A stretch of DNA of 7,414 nt, taken from contig SLLJ01000487.1 of the NCBI GenBank assembly GCA_007134165.1, positions 1 to 7,414 on the forward strand, written 5' to 3'. The notes beneath the pieces were generated by a model. It was not told the origin of the DNA and made no database searches. It was given only the letters and a program-made list of their open reading frames with translations. The number at the start of each line of letters is the position of its first letter. The stretch's first letter is position 1. This stretch comes from Nitriliruptoraceae bacterium. Lineage in GTDB: Bacteria; Actinomycetota; Nitriliruptoria; Nitriliruptorales; Nitriliruptoraceae. Positions 1 to 5,740 of the stretch are shown here, piece by piece. The position numbers and the translations under genes are program-made.

Positions 1-1258
1 AGCGACCGGTAGACCCGATGGGCAGCGCAGGTCCCCGTGCAGCCATCAGATGGCGGCCTGCAGAGGCCGGCCCTCCGCGTACCCCCCGGTCGGAGGCGAT
101 CTCGATCCCGCCCTCCTCCAGCCGGACCCGCTCGACGGTCGGGGGTCCCCGGTCGACGTCGTAGGTCAACTCCGCTCCCTCGAAGCCCGGGGCCTCGTGG
201 ACGGCGACCATCAGCGAGGCGATGGCCTCGTTGGCGCTCGCCGCAGAGATGGCCACCGTGGCGCGCAGGTGTGGGCGCGCGTCGCCGGCCGGCCACCAGG
301 CCATCACCTCGTCGGTCGATCCGACCAGTGCCAACACCCGTGCGAAACGGTCGGGGTCGGCGGCGTCGTGCTCGGCGAGCCGGGCCGTCACCACGACGCG
401 GACCGGGTCACCTTCGCCCAGTGGTGGCCCGGATACCGGGCTCTTCGGGCTGCTCGCGGCGCCCGCCGCGGCGCTCGACGACGCCACCGTTGGTCCAACA
501 TCGACCGCTACGAGCAGCGTGGACTCGGGTGCCGCCCAGGCCAGGTGGGTGGTGGCAGCGCGCAGGCCGGTGGCCGTCGGGGCCACCGGGGTGACGACCA
601 GGTCCTCGGGCCCCGCAAACGCGGCCACCGCCTGGTCGGTACGGCGGGGGTCGTGGCGAACCTCGCCGGCCAGTCCTGCCAGCGCCTCCGGGAACCGTCC
701 GCTCGCCTCGCCCGTCCGCAGGATCGTCGCCGGACTTCGGTGGTAGGCGCCGATGCGGCCGGCCAGTTCCGCGGCCAGACGCATGCCTCGCTCCCCGCCC
801 GGACGCAGGTGGTCGTCTCCGACGGGGAGCACGACCCGACGGAACGGAGCGGTTCCCAGTCGGACGATGGCCAGGGGGATGGCCGAGCGGCCCACGATGG
901 TGTCGGTCAGTCGGCCGAAGACATCGGTGGTCGAACTGCGCCCTCGCCAGCCCATCAGCACCAGCGTGGCCTTGGCCCGGGTCGCCAGGCCCAGCACCCC
1001 GTCGGCGACGTGTTCGTGTTCGATGACCTCGGCGGCAACCGGGGCCTCGAGCTCGCGGGCCACCTCCTCGGCGTCGGCCAGCGCGAGCCATGCTGCCGCG
1101 CGCTCGTCGGCGGGAGCCCGCGGGCGGATGACCGTCACCGGCAGCAGCACGCCACCGTCACGGGCAGCGATGCGGGCCGCACAGGTGATCAGCGGGCGGG
1201 CGGAGGACGGGTTCGCGATCGGGATGACGATGCTGCGGCCAACCACGTCGTGTCGCAC
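1..1258 (-). CDS. Universal stress protein (UspA)-type protein, C-terminus beyond the left edge
   Basis: The frame stays open for 419 codons from a GTG at 1258 to the window edge, so the 3' end is missing. The start is set by GAGGAG at 1264-1269, 5 nt upstream. Residues 8-135 read as one USP fold: an opening strand IVIPIANPSSA, a second strand VLLPVTVIRP (37-46), then TLVLMGWRGRSS and a glycine-spaced stretch (G103, G106, G115) ending SAIPLAIVRL, which resembles the UspA nucleotide-binding signature GxxGx(8-9)G. A second, weaker USP-like module starts at RRVVLPVGDD (140-149). A Ser/Ala/Pro-rich linker lies around 258-283. It is followed by an unrecognised segment with alternating strand/helix character (286-369). 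Such modules often sense stress or regulate transporters, and many bind ATP. No membrane segment is visible in this part, so it looks cytosolic. The USP assignment is fairly sure; ligand and partner are unknown. It is transcribed divergently from the receiver-trpD operon. A long open frame on the opposite strand is a codon-bias shadow. Confidence 0.72.
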   Translation of the reverse strand, partial: MRHDVVGRSIVIPIANPSSARPLITCAARIAARDGGVLLPVTVIRPRAPADERAAAWLALADAEEVARELEAPVAAEVIEHEHVADGVLGLATRAKATLVLMGWRGRSSTTDVFGRLTDTIVGRSAIPLAIVRLGTAPFRRVVLPVGDDHLRPGGERGMRLAAELAGRIGAYHRSPATILRTGEASGRFPEALAGLAGEVRHDPRRTDQAVAAFAGPEDLVVTPVAPTATGLRAATTHLAWAAPESTLLVAVDVGPTVASSSAAAGAASSPKSPVSGPPLGEGDPVRVVVTARLAEHDAADPDRFARVLALVGSTDEVMAWWPAGDARPHLRATVAISAASANEAIASLMVAVHEAPGFEGAELTYDVDRGPPTVERVRLEEGGIEIASDRGVRGGPASAGRHLMAARGPALPIGSTGR

Positions 1259-1347
1259 GACGACTCCTCGCTGCCGACGGGAGCCGTGGAGACTGCGGGG
1301 GAAGGTCGCGGTGCTCCCGTCCTGACTCGTCACTTCCCACGGGTCAG

Positions 1348-1366
1348 GCTCGGCGCAGAACCGAGC
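1348..1366. repeat. Small inverted repeat in the divergent intergenic region
   Basis: GCTCGG (1348-1353) and CCGAGC (1361-1366) are perfect 6-bp arms around a 7-nt loop. It sits at the expected 5' end of the minus-strand stress-protein transcript, overlapping the proposed -10 box. It could be an operator or a 5' stem-loop. This is sequence-based only; no regulator is implied. Confidence 0.3.
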
Positions 1367-1369
1367 ATA
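1364..1369 (-). promoter_or_regulatory. Candidate -10 box for the stress-protein gene
   Basis: On the minus strand the hexamer reads TATGCT, close to TATAAT. It lies about 105 nt before the GTG start at 1258, so the leader would be about 100 nt. No convincing -35 hexamer is seen at 16-18 nt, so this is a weak call. Confidence 0.3.
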
Positions 1370-1418
1370 GCGCGCGGGTCATCCGACGTACAGGAACGGA
1401 CTGTGGCCGACCGGCAGG

Positions 1419-1424
1419 TAGGGT
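1419..1424 (+). promoter_or_regulatory. Candidate -10 box (TAGGGT) for the receiver-trpD-csaA operon
   Basis: TAGGGT fits the actinobacterial TANNNT -10 pattern and would start transcription near 1431, leaving a short leader before the ribosome binding site at 1443-1448. It lies inside GGTAGGGTGCGG (1417-1428), and the same 12-mer occurs at 5581-5592 upstream of the TetR gene. No clear TTGACA-like -35 is present. Confidence 0.42.
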
Positions 1425-1455
1425 GCGGATCTCGCCGTTGGCAGGAGATCTTGTC

Positions 1456-1905
1456 ATGCGTGTGCTGGTGGTGTCCGAGGACGCGATGGTCCGACTGCGG
1501 GCTGGCAGTGCGCTGCGGCTGCATGCCGGGGCCGAGGTCCTCGAGGCCGATGGCGCCGCCGAGTTGCGCGAGCGCGTGCTGCGCCGCGGCGAGCGGTTCG
1601 ACGTGCTGGTGGTCGATGGCGATCTGCAGCCGCGGGGTGGCTACGCCTGCCTGTACGACCTGCGGGCCCACGCCGAGCTGGCCGGCCATCCGCCGATGCC
1701 GGCCCTGATCCTGGCCGATCGTTCCCAGGACGCCTGGTTGACGAGCTGGGCCGGAGCCAACGATTTGCTGCTCAAGCCGGTCGACACCTTCGAGCTCGCG
1801 CGTCGCGTCCAGGCGCTGGTCGGTGCGGAGGTGCCGCCCTACGGCGGCGCGACCAACACGGCCCAACAGGTGGGCACCGCGTTGCGACCCGAGGCCACGA
1901 GGTGA
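1456..1905 (+). CDS. Stand-alone response-regulator receiver-domain protein
   Basis: This 149-residue protein is essentially one CheY-like receiver domain with no DNA-binding or enzymatic output domain. Visible landmarks are strand 1 MRVLVV followed by the acidic pair E8-D9, the putative phospho-acceptor D54 in LVVDGDL, and the conserved K107-P108 in LLLKPVD. The Thr/Ser that normally follows strand 4 is replaced by alanine (A87 in ALILAD), so phosphorylation-driven switching may be altered. The ATG at 1456 is chosen because AGGAGA (1443-1448) lies 7 nt upstream; an earlier in-frame GTG at 1423 overlaps the proposed -10 box and adds no domain. Its stop overlaps the trpD start by 4 bp (GTGA), implying translational coupling. 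No histidine kinase is encoded nearby. The C-terminal 25 residues look like a disordered tail. The fold is confident; the function is unknown and may be protein-protein signalling. Confidence 0.82.
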   Translation: MRVLVVSEDAMVRLRAGSALRLHAGAEVLEADGAAELRERVLRRGERFDVLVVDGDLQPRGGYACLYDLRAHAELAGHPPMPALILADRSQDAWLTSWAGANDLLLKPVDTFELARRVQALVGAEVPPYGGATNTAQQVGTALRPEATR

Positions 1906-2951
1906 CGCCCGCGCCGGTGCGCTGGCCGGCCGTGCTCACCCAACTGCTGCATGGTGAGGATCTGTCCGAGGCCCAGGCCGCGGAGGTGCTCGGCGCGGTC
2001 ATGCGTGGCGAGGCGGAACCCGCCCAGGTGTCGGCGCTGCTGATCGCTCTGCGTGCCAAGGGCGAGAGCGGCGCCGAGATCGCCGGCTTCGTCCGTTCCA
2101 TGCTCGCCGAGGCCGAACCGTTGAAGCTCGCTGAGCACCTGGCCGGGGCCGTCGTCGATACCTGTGGGACGGGCGGTGACGGTGCGGGCACGTTCAACAT
2201 CTCCACCATCGCGGCGTTGGTCGTGGCCGCTGCCGGTCGCCCCGTCGCCAAGCACGGCAATCGTGCCGCGTCGGGGACCTGCGGAAGTGCTGATCTCCTG
2301 GAGGCCTGGGGAGTCGCGATCGAGCTGCCGCCGGCGCAGGTCGCCGCCTGTCTCGAGGAGCTGGGGATCGCCTTCTTGTATGCGCGCTCGTTCCACCCGG
2401 CCATGCGGCACGTCGCCGGGGTGCGCGTCCAGTTGGGCATCCGCACCGTGTTCAACCTGCTCGGCCCGCTGTCGAACCCGGCGCGGGCGCCCTATCAGGT
2501 CGTCGGCGTGTCCGACGTCCGGCTGGCCCCGGTAATGGCCGAAGCGCTCGCGCGGCTCGGTGCGAAGCGGGCGATGGTGTTCCGGGGCGACGACGGACTC
2601 GACGAGCTGACCACCACCGCCACCAGCCAGGTCTGGGAGGTCCGCGATGGCCGGGTTATCTCCGCACGTCTCGACCCCGCCGAGCTCGGCCTCCCCCGCG
2701 CCGATCTCGACGACCTGCGCGGAGGCGGCGTGGAGGAGAACGTCGCCATCGCCGATGCCGTACTGGCCGGTGAGCCCGGGCCCCGTGCGGACGTCGTCGC
2801 ACTCAACGCCGGCGCGGGGCTGCTCGTCGCCGGCGACGTTGCAGACCTTCAGGCCGGGATCGCGCGGGCGCGTCAGGTGCTCGCTGACGGATCGGCGCGG
2901 GCGCTACGTGACCGGTGGGTCGCCCGCTCGACCGAGCTCGCCCCCCACTGA
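1902..2951 (+). CDS. trpD: Anthranilate phosphoribosyltransferase
   Basis: TrpD catalyses the second committed step of tryptophan synthesis: transfer of the phosphoribosyl group from PRPP to anthranilate, giving N-(5-phosphoribosyl)anthranilate in the cytosol. The 349 residues match the usual family length. An N-terminal helical domain (about 1-75) precedes the phosphoribosyltransferase domain. Signatures are the PRPP-binding DTCGTGGDGAGTFNIST (86-102), the KHGNR loop (117-121) with GSADLLEAWG (128-137), the anthranilate-side FHPAMRH (164-170), GIRTVFNLLGPLSNPA (179-194), and the metal-binding D234-E235 in DGLDELT. All key residues appear intact. The start is a GTG that overlaps the receiver gene stop (GTGA), with GAGG at 1891-1894 as a weak Shine-Dalgarno. 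No other trp genes are in the window, so the pathway is scattered or lies elsewhere. Neighbours suggest constitutive or coupled expression; no leader peptide or attenuator is seen. Confidence 0.97.
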   Translation: MTPAPVRWPAVLTQLLHGEDLSEAQAAEVLGAVMRGEAEPAQVSALLIALRAKGESGAEIAGFVRSMLAEAEPLKLAEHLAGAVVDTCGTGGDGAGTFNISTIAALVVAAAGRPVAKHGNRAASGTCGSADLLEAWGVAIELPPAQVAACLEELGIAFLYARSFHPAMRHVAGVRVQLGIRTVFNLLGPLSNPARAPYQVVGVSDVRLAPVMAEALARLGAKRAMVFRGDDGLDELTTTATSQVWEVRDGRVISARLDPAELGLPRADLDDLRGGGVEENVAIADAVLAGEPGPRADVVALNAGAGLLVAGDVADLQAGIARARQVLADGSARALRDRWVARSTELAPH

Positions 2952-2966
2952 GTCTTCGAGGAGCGC

Positions 2967-3335
2967 ATGAGCACCCCGTCCGATCACCCTCCGGCCCGCA
3001 AGCAGAACGTGACGGCCGAGGACTTCGCCGCGCTCGACCTGCGGGTGGGTCGCGTCGTCGCGGTCGAAGACTTCCCCGAGGCACGACGTCCCGCCTGGAA
3101 GCTGACCGTGGATTTCGGCCCCACCGTTGGTTCGCTCACCACCAGCGCTCAGATCACGACCTACGCCGCCGAGGAACTCCTCGGACGGCAGGTGATCGGC
3201 GCGATCAACCTCGGTGTCCGTCGGATCGCTGGCTTCGCGAGCCAGTTCCTCGTGCTGGGTGGTATCGATTCGGAAGGGCGTGTTCACCTGCTGGCGCCGG
3301 ACGCGGTGCTCCCGCCAGGATCGCCGGTGGCCTGA
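2967..3335 (+). CDS. csaA: CsaA-like tRNA-binding-domain protein
   Basis: This 122-residue protein is a single OB-fold of the tRNA-binding (EMAP-II/CsaA) type. The CsaA pattern runs through it: DFAALDLRVGRVVAVEDFPEAR (19-40), PAWKLTVDFG (42-51), SAQIT (60-64), IGAINLGVRRIAGFASQFLVLGG (77-99) and a closing VHLLAPDAVLPPGSPV. In Bacillus, CsaA is a dimeric export chaperone-like protein that also binds tRNA; whether that holds here is inference. The first 14 residues are a polar extension beyond the usual start. The ATG at 2967 is preferred because GAGGAG (2958-2963) lies 3 nt upstream; a GTG at 3009 would begin at the conserved core but has no good ribosome binding site. It is 15 nt after trpD, so almost certainly the last gene of that operon. 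It ends 11 nt from the convergent exonuclease gene, and no terminator hairpin is obvious between them. Confidence 0.9.
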   Translation: MSTPSDHPPARKQNVTAEDFAALDLRVGRVVAVEDFPEARRPAWKLTVDFGPTVGSLTTSAQITTYAAEELLGRQVIGAINLGVRRIAGFASQFLVLGGIDSEGRVHLLAPDAVLPPGSPVA

Positions 3336-3346
3336 CCTCGCCGTGC

Positions 3347-5140
3347 TCAGCCGGTGAGGGTGACCGGTCCGCTGCGGCGCACGACCTTGTCGGCGGCGAG
3401 TTGCTGCCGGTCCCGACGCAGCTGCCGGTCGGTCTCCCGGGCCTCCCGGGTCACCTGCTCCAGCACGGCGCCTCCCGCGATCGGCTCGGTGTAGCAACCC
3501 GTGCTGCGCACTACGCGGCGCCCGGGCAGCTCGAGCCAGGCCAGCACCAGCCCCACCTCCTCGAGGTCGTCGCGCACGGGCGGTTGCGGGTGCTCGGTGA
3601 GCGGTAGGCCGTGCAGTGCCCGGAGCACCGCGTCATCGTCCGTCCGGTCCGCCGGCGTCGACAGCCGGAGGGTTGCGGCCAGCCGGCCGCGACGCACGAC
3701 CGCGACCTCGGTGCCCGTGGTGCCCGTGGTGCCGGGTGCCGACACCACGAGCTCTTCCACGTCGCTGAGGGCCTGTCGGCGACGCACCCCCGACAGTGCC
3801 CGAGCGGCGGTGTGCAGCCGGGCTCGCAGCAGAGACGCCTGCTCGAACCGGCCCTGATCGGCCAGGGCCAGCATCCGGTGGCGCAGGCCATCGAGCACCG
3901 GCTCAGGATCGATGAATGCGGCCTCGAGCCGTGCGATCACGGCGGCGTAGTCCTGCGGATCCTGGCTACCGTCGCAGGGTGCCGCGCAGCGTCCGAGTTC
4001 CTTGAGCACGCAGGCCGGATGATCCTGCCGACGCCGCAGCCGCTGCGTGCAGGTGCGTACGGGCAGGGTGTCGTGGAGGGCTTCGATCAGGGCTTGGGCC
4101 ACCCGGCGGGAGGGCAGCGGCCCGAAGGCCGCACGGTGTGTCGGGCCCGGCGCGGCCACGATCGACAGCCGTGGAAAGGGTTCCCGGGTGATCGCCACGT
4201 ACACCGCGCGTTCCGGCGTGGTCGACCGCCGGTTGTAGCGTGGCCGATGGGCATGGAGTTCACGGACTTCGAGCACCTCGGCTTCGAGCAGCGTCGCGGT
4301 CGGTTGCCAGCGCACGGTCACGGTCTCGCGCACCAGGTCCGCGGTCCGGCGGCGGGAGTCCTGCCCGAAGTAGGTGCGCAGCCGGGCACGCAGGTCGGTC
4401 GCCTTGCCGACGTAGAGCACCACGTCGCGTTCATCAAGGAACCGGTACACGCCGGTGGTCCGAGGGGCCCCCTCCACCAGACCGATGCGGCGGAAGGCGG
4501 CCTCGGAACTCGACCGGGCCAGTGCCTGCAGGTCGTCGAGCGTGGTGGCTCCGAGGCTCCCGGCGCGTTCGAGCAGGCCGTGGAGGACGTCCACGGTTGC
4601 GCGTGCGTCCGCCAACGCACGGTGTTCGGGCTGCGTGTGCGCCCGGAGATGGCGGGCCAGGGTGCGCAGTCGACAGTCACGGACCTCGTCGCGCAGCAGC
4701 CGGCGTGCGAGGCGCGCGGTGTCCACCGTCGACGGGTCGAAGGGCTCGGCGCGCGCATGTGCGATCGCCGCCCGGAGGAAGCCCACATCGAACGGTGCGT
4801 TGTGTGCGACCAGCACCCCACCGTCGAGGAAGTCGAGCAGCGCGGGCAGGACCGCCTCGATGGACGGTGCGTCGGCCACCATCGTGTCGGTTATCCCCGT
4901 CACCGCCGTGATCCCAGGCGGGATGGGTCGGCCGGGATGCACCAGGGTCTCCAGTTCGCCGAGCACCTCGCCGCCGCGCACCTTGACGGCACCGACCTCG
5001 GTGATCCGATCGGTGCCGGGTCGCAGCCCGGTGGTCTCGAGGTCGAGGACCACGAACGTCGTGTCGAAGAGCGGAGTGCCGCGCGTTTCGAAGGCGAGCT
5101 GCTCGGCGCTGGGGCGTCCCGAACCCGGGTGGCGGGCCAT
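3347..5140 (-). CDS. DEDDh 3'-5' exonuclease / UvrC-type GIY-YIG fusion protein
   Basis: This 597-residue protein joins two DNA-processing modules. Residues 28-192 are a DnaQ-like exonuclease with DLETTG (D33, E35), HNAPFD (H113 to D118), D140 and the closing H173/D178 of the DEDDh type. Residues 228-303 are a GIY-YIG nuclease: GVY (230-232), YVGKATDLRARLRTYF (243-258), E291 in the position of the catalytic glutamate, and PRYN (300-303). Next come four cysteines, C364, C377, C385 and C389, in the UvrC arrangement (GRCAAPC), and a UVR-like helix pair (about 419-445). The RNase H-like and HhH domains of true UvrC are absent. Actinobacteria carry this fusion widely (M. tuberculosis Rv2191, from memory). 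Its likely role is incision plus trimming in DNA repair, with substrate unproven. The ATG at 5140 has AGGAG at 5147-5151, 6 nt upstream. An SOS-like box lies just upstream. The nearest upstream gene on this strand is whiB. Confidence 0.93.
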   Translation of the reverse strand: MARHPGSGRPSAEQLAFETRGTPLFDTTFVVLDLETTGLRPGTDRITEVGAVKVRGGEVLGELETLVHPGRPIPPGITAVTGITDTMVADAPSIEAVLPALLDFLDGGVLVAHNAPFDVGFLRAAIAHARAEPFDPSTVDTARLARRLLRDEVRDCRLRTLARHLRAHTQPEHRALADARATVDVLHGLLERAGSLGATTLDDLQALARSSSEAAFRRIGLVEGAPRTTGVYRFLDERDVVLYVGKATDLRARLRTYFGQDSRRRTADLVRETVTVRWQPTATLLEAEVLEVRELHAHRPRYNRRSTTPERAVYVAITREPFPRLSIVAAPGPTHRAAFGPLPSRRVAQALIEALHDTLPVRTCTQRLRRRQDHPACVLKELGRCAAPCDGSQDPQDYAAVIARLEAAFIDPEPVLDGLRHRMLALADQGRFEQASLLRARLHTAARALSGVRRRQALSDVEELVVSAPGTTGTTGTEVAVVRRGRLAATLRLSTPADRTDDDAVLRALHGLPLTEHPQPPVRDDLEEVGLVLAWLELPGRRVVRSTGCYTEPIAGGAVLEQVTREARETDRQLRRDRQQLAADKVVRRSGPVTLTG

Positions 5141-5168
5141 GGCGTACTCCTCGCAGGAGAGGGGCGAA

Positions 5169-5180
5169 GAACACCTGTTC
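5169..5180 (-). promoter_or_regulatory. LexA (SOS) box-like palindrome upstream of the exonuclease/UvrC-like gene
   Basis: The minus strand reads GAACAGGTGTTC, a perfect GAAC-N4-GTTC core. This is the core of the Gram-positive/mycobacterial LexA site (TCGAAC-N4-GTTCGA); the outer bases here are TA and TT, so they do not match fully. It sits 29-40 nt before the start codon at 5140, where a bound repressor would block transcription. The downstream product is a DNA-repair nuclease, which makes damage-inducible control plausible. LexA itself is not in the window. Confidence 0.6.
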
Positions 5181-5249
5181 TACCACGAGGTTGTGACCGG
5201 ACGGCGTCATCGGCGTCATGCGACGGTCTGCGGGCCCCAGCAGAGGAAC

Positions 5250-5501
5250 TCAGGCCACCCGGCGGCGCCGGCGGGCGAGCTGCTGTCGCTCGTGCTCGCG
5301 GAGTCCGCCCCAGATGCCGTAGCGCTCACCGTGGCGCAGGGCATGCTCGAGACACGCCTCGCGGACCGGGCAGCCACGGCACAGTTCGAGCGCTTCGCGC
5401 TGCGCGCGTTCGTCAGAGGCGAAGAAGCGGCCGGGCTCGGTGCCGGCGCACGCAGCCTGATCCTGCCAGCCGACGGCCTCGATCATCGGGGACGAGGGCA
5501 T
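5250..5501 (-). CDS. WhiB-family iron-sulfur transcriptional regulator
   Basis: This 83-residue protein is a complete Wbl protein. Four cysteines, C18, C41, C44 and C50 (C-x22-C-x2-C-x5-C), are the ligands of the [4Fe-4S] cluster. They are followed by the family turn GIWGG (62-66) and a basic tail (RRRRR, about 77-81) that contacts DNA. Wbl proteins usually act with the domain 4 of the principal sigma factor and respond to redox or NO. The WQDQAAC opening and GERYGIWGG segment resemble the WhiB2/WhmD type by eye, but I would not assign a subclass. The ATG at 5501 is chosen because GAGGAG (5507-5512) lies 5 nt upstream; the frame is open farther upstream but lacks domain content. It is transcribed divergently from the TetR gene and lies 109 nt before the exonuclease/UvrC-like gene on the same strand. 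Confidence 0.95.
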   Translation of the reverse strand: MPSSPMIEAVGWQDQAACAGTEPGRFFASDERAQREALELCRGCPVREACLEHALRHGERYGIWGGLREHERQQLARRRRRVA

Positions 5502-5582
5502 GCGGACTCCTCGCGTGAGGGTGGAGGGTGGTGGTGGGTGACCGCCCCGGTGGGACGCCCGACGTTCTGCCGTCTTGGGCGG

Positions 5583-5588
5583 TAGGGT
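5583..5588 (+). promoter_or_regulatory. Candidate -10 box (TAGGGT) for the TetR gene
   Basis: TAGGGT lies within GGTAGGGTGCGG (5581-5592), identical to the 12-mer before the receiver-trpD operon. Transcription would start near 5595 and give a leader of about 145 nt that includes both palindromes below. No convincing -35 is seen. Confidence 0.35.
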
Positions 5589-5647
5589 GCGGTGCCCTTG
5601 GATCATCTTCGCCGAGGTCCGGGGGGACGAACACCGTGCGTCTGGTC

Positions 5648-5657
5648 GGGGTACCCC
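5648..5657. repeat. 10-bp palindrome in the whiB/tetR control region
   Basis: GGGGTACCCC is a perfect palindrome between the two divergent genes, 6 bp from a larger palindrome. In GC-rich DNA this can arise by chance. It may be part of the same operator. Confidence 0.25.
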
Positions 5658-5663
5658 CGTCGG

Positions 5664-5680
5664 TCCGGCCGGTGGCCGGA
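5664..5680. promoter_or_regulatory. 17-bp palindrome, candidate TetR operator
   Basis: TCCGGCC (5664-5670) and GGCCGGA (5674-5680) form perfect 7-bp arms around GGT. Length and placement between two divergently transcribed genes, about 60 nt before the TetR start, fit an autoregulatory TetR operator. Binding is inferred only from position and symmetry. Confidence 0.4.
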
Positions 5681-5740
5681 TGGACGTCACGGCCCCAAGA
5701 GCGCACTCGCATGAGCACACGGACCGGGAGGAGTCATCCC

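Noticed and set aside
1423..1455. Longer start for the receiver gene
   Set aside because: The GTG at 1423 overlaps the proposed -10 box; the ATG at 1456 begins exactly at the first receiver strand and has AGGAGA at good spacing.
50..1708. 552-codon open frame on the plus strand
   Set aside because: It is antisense to the USP gene and then overlaps the receiver gene out of frame. There is no motif or ribosome binding site, so it is a shadow.
3336..3358. Bidirectional terminator between the csaA-like gene and the convergent repair gene
   Set aside because: Only a 4-bp CTCA/TGAG arm is found, with no T-run, which is too weak to annotate.
3611..5518. 635-codon open frame on the plus strand
   Set aside because: It lies antisense to the exonuclease/UvrC-like gene and whiB, both of which have clear catalytic or cluster motifs. 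Its translation shows no domain; GC-rich codon bias explains the length.
5518..5540. G-rich tract as a G-quadruplex
   Set aside because: Only two of the runs reach three Gs, so any quadruplex would be a weak two-layer one; such tracts are common by chance in this base composition.
5528..5740. Longer N-terminus for the TetR gene (starts at 5528 or 5711)
   Set aside because: The extra residues are low-complexity and overlap the promoter and palindromes; the ATG at 5741 has a near-ideal GGAGGAG 7 nt upstream.
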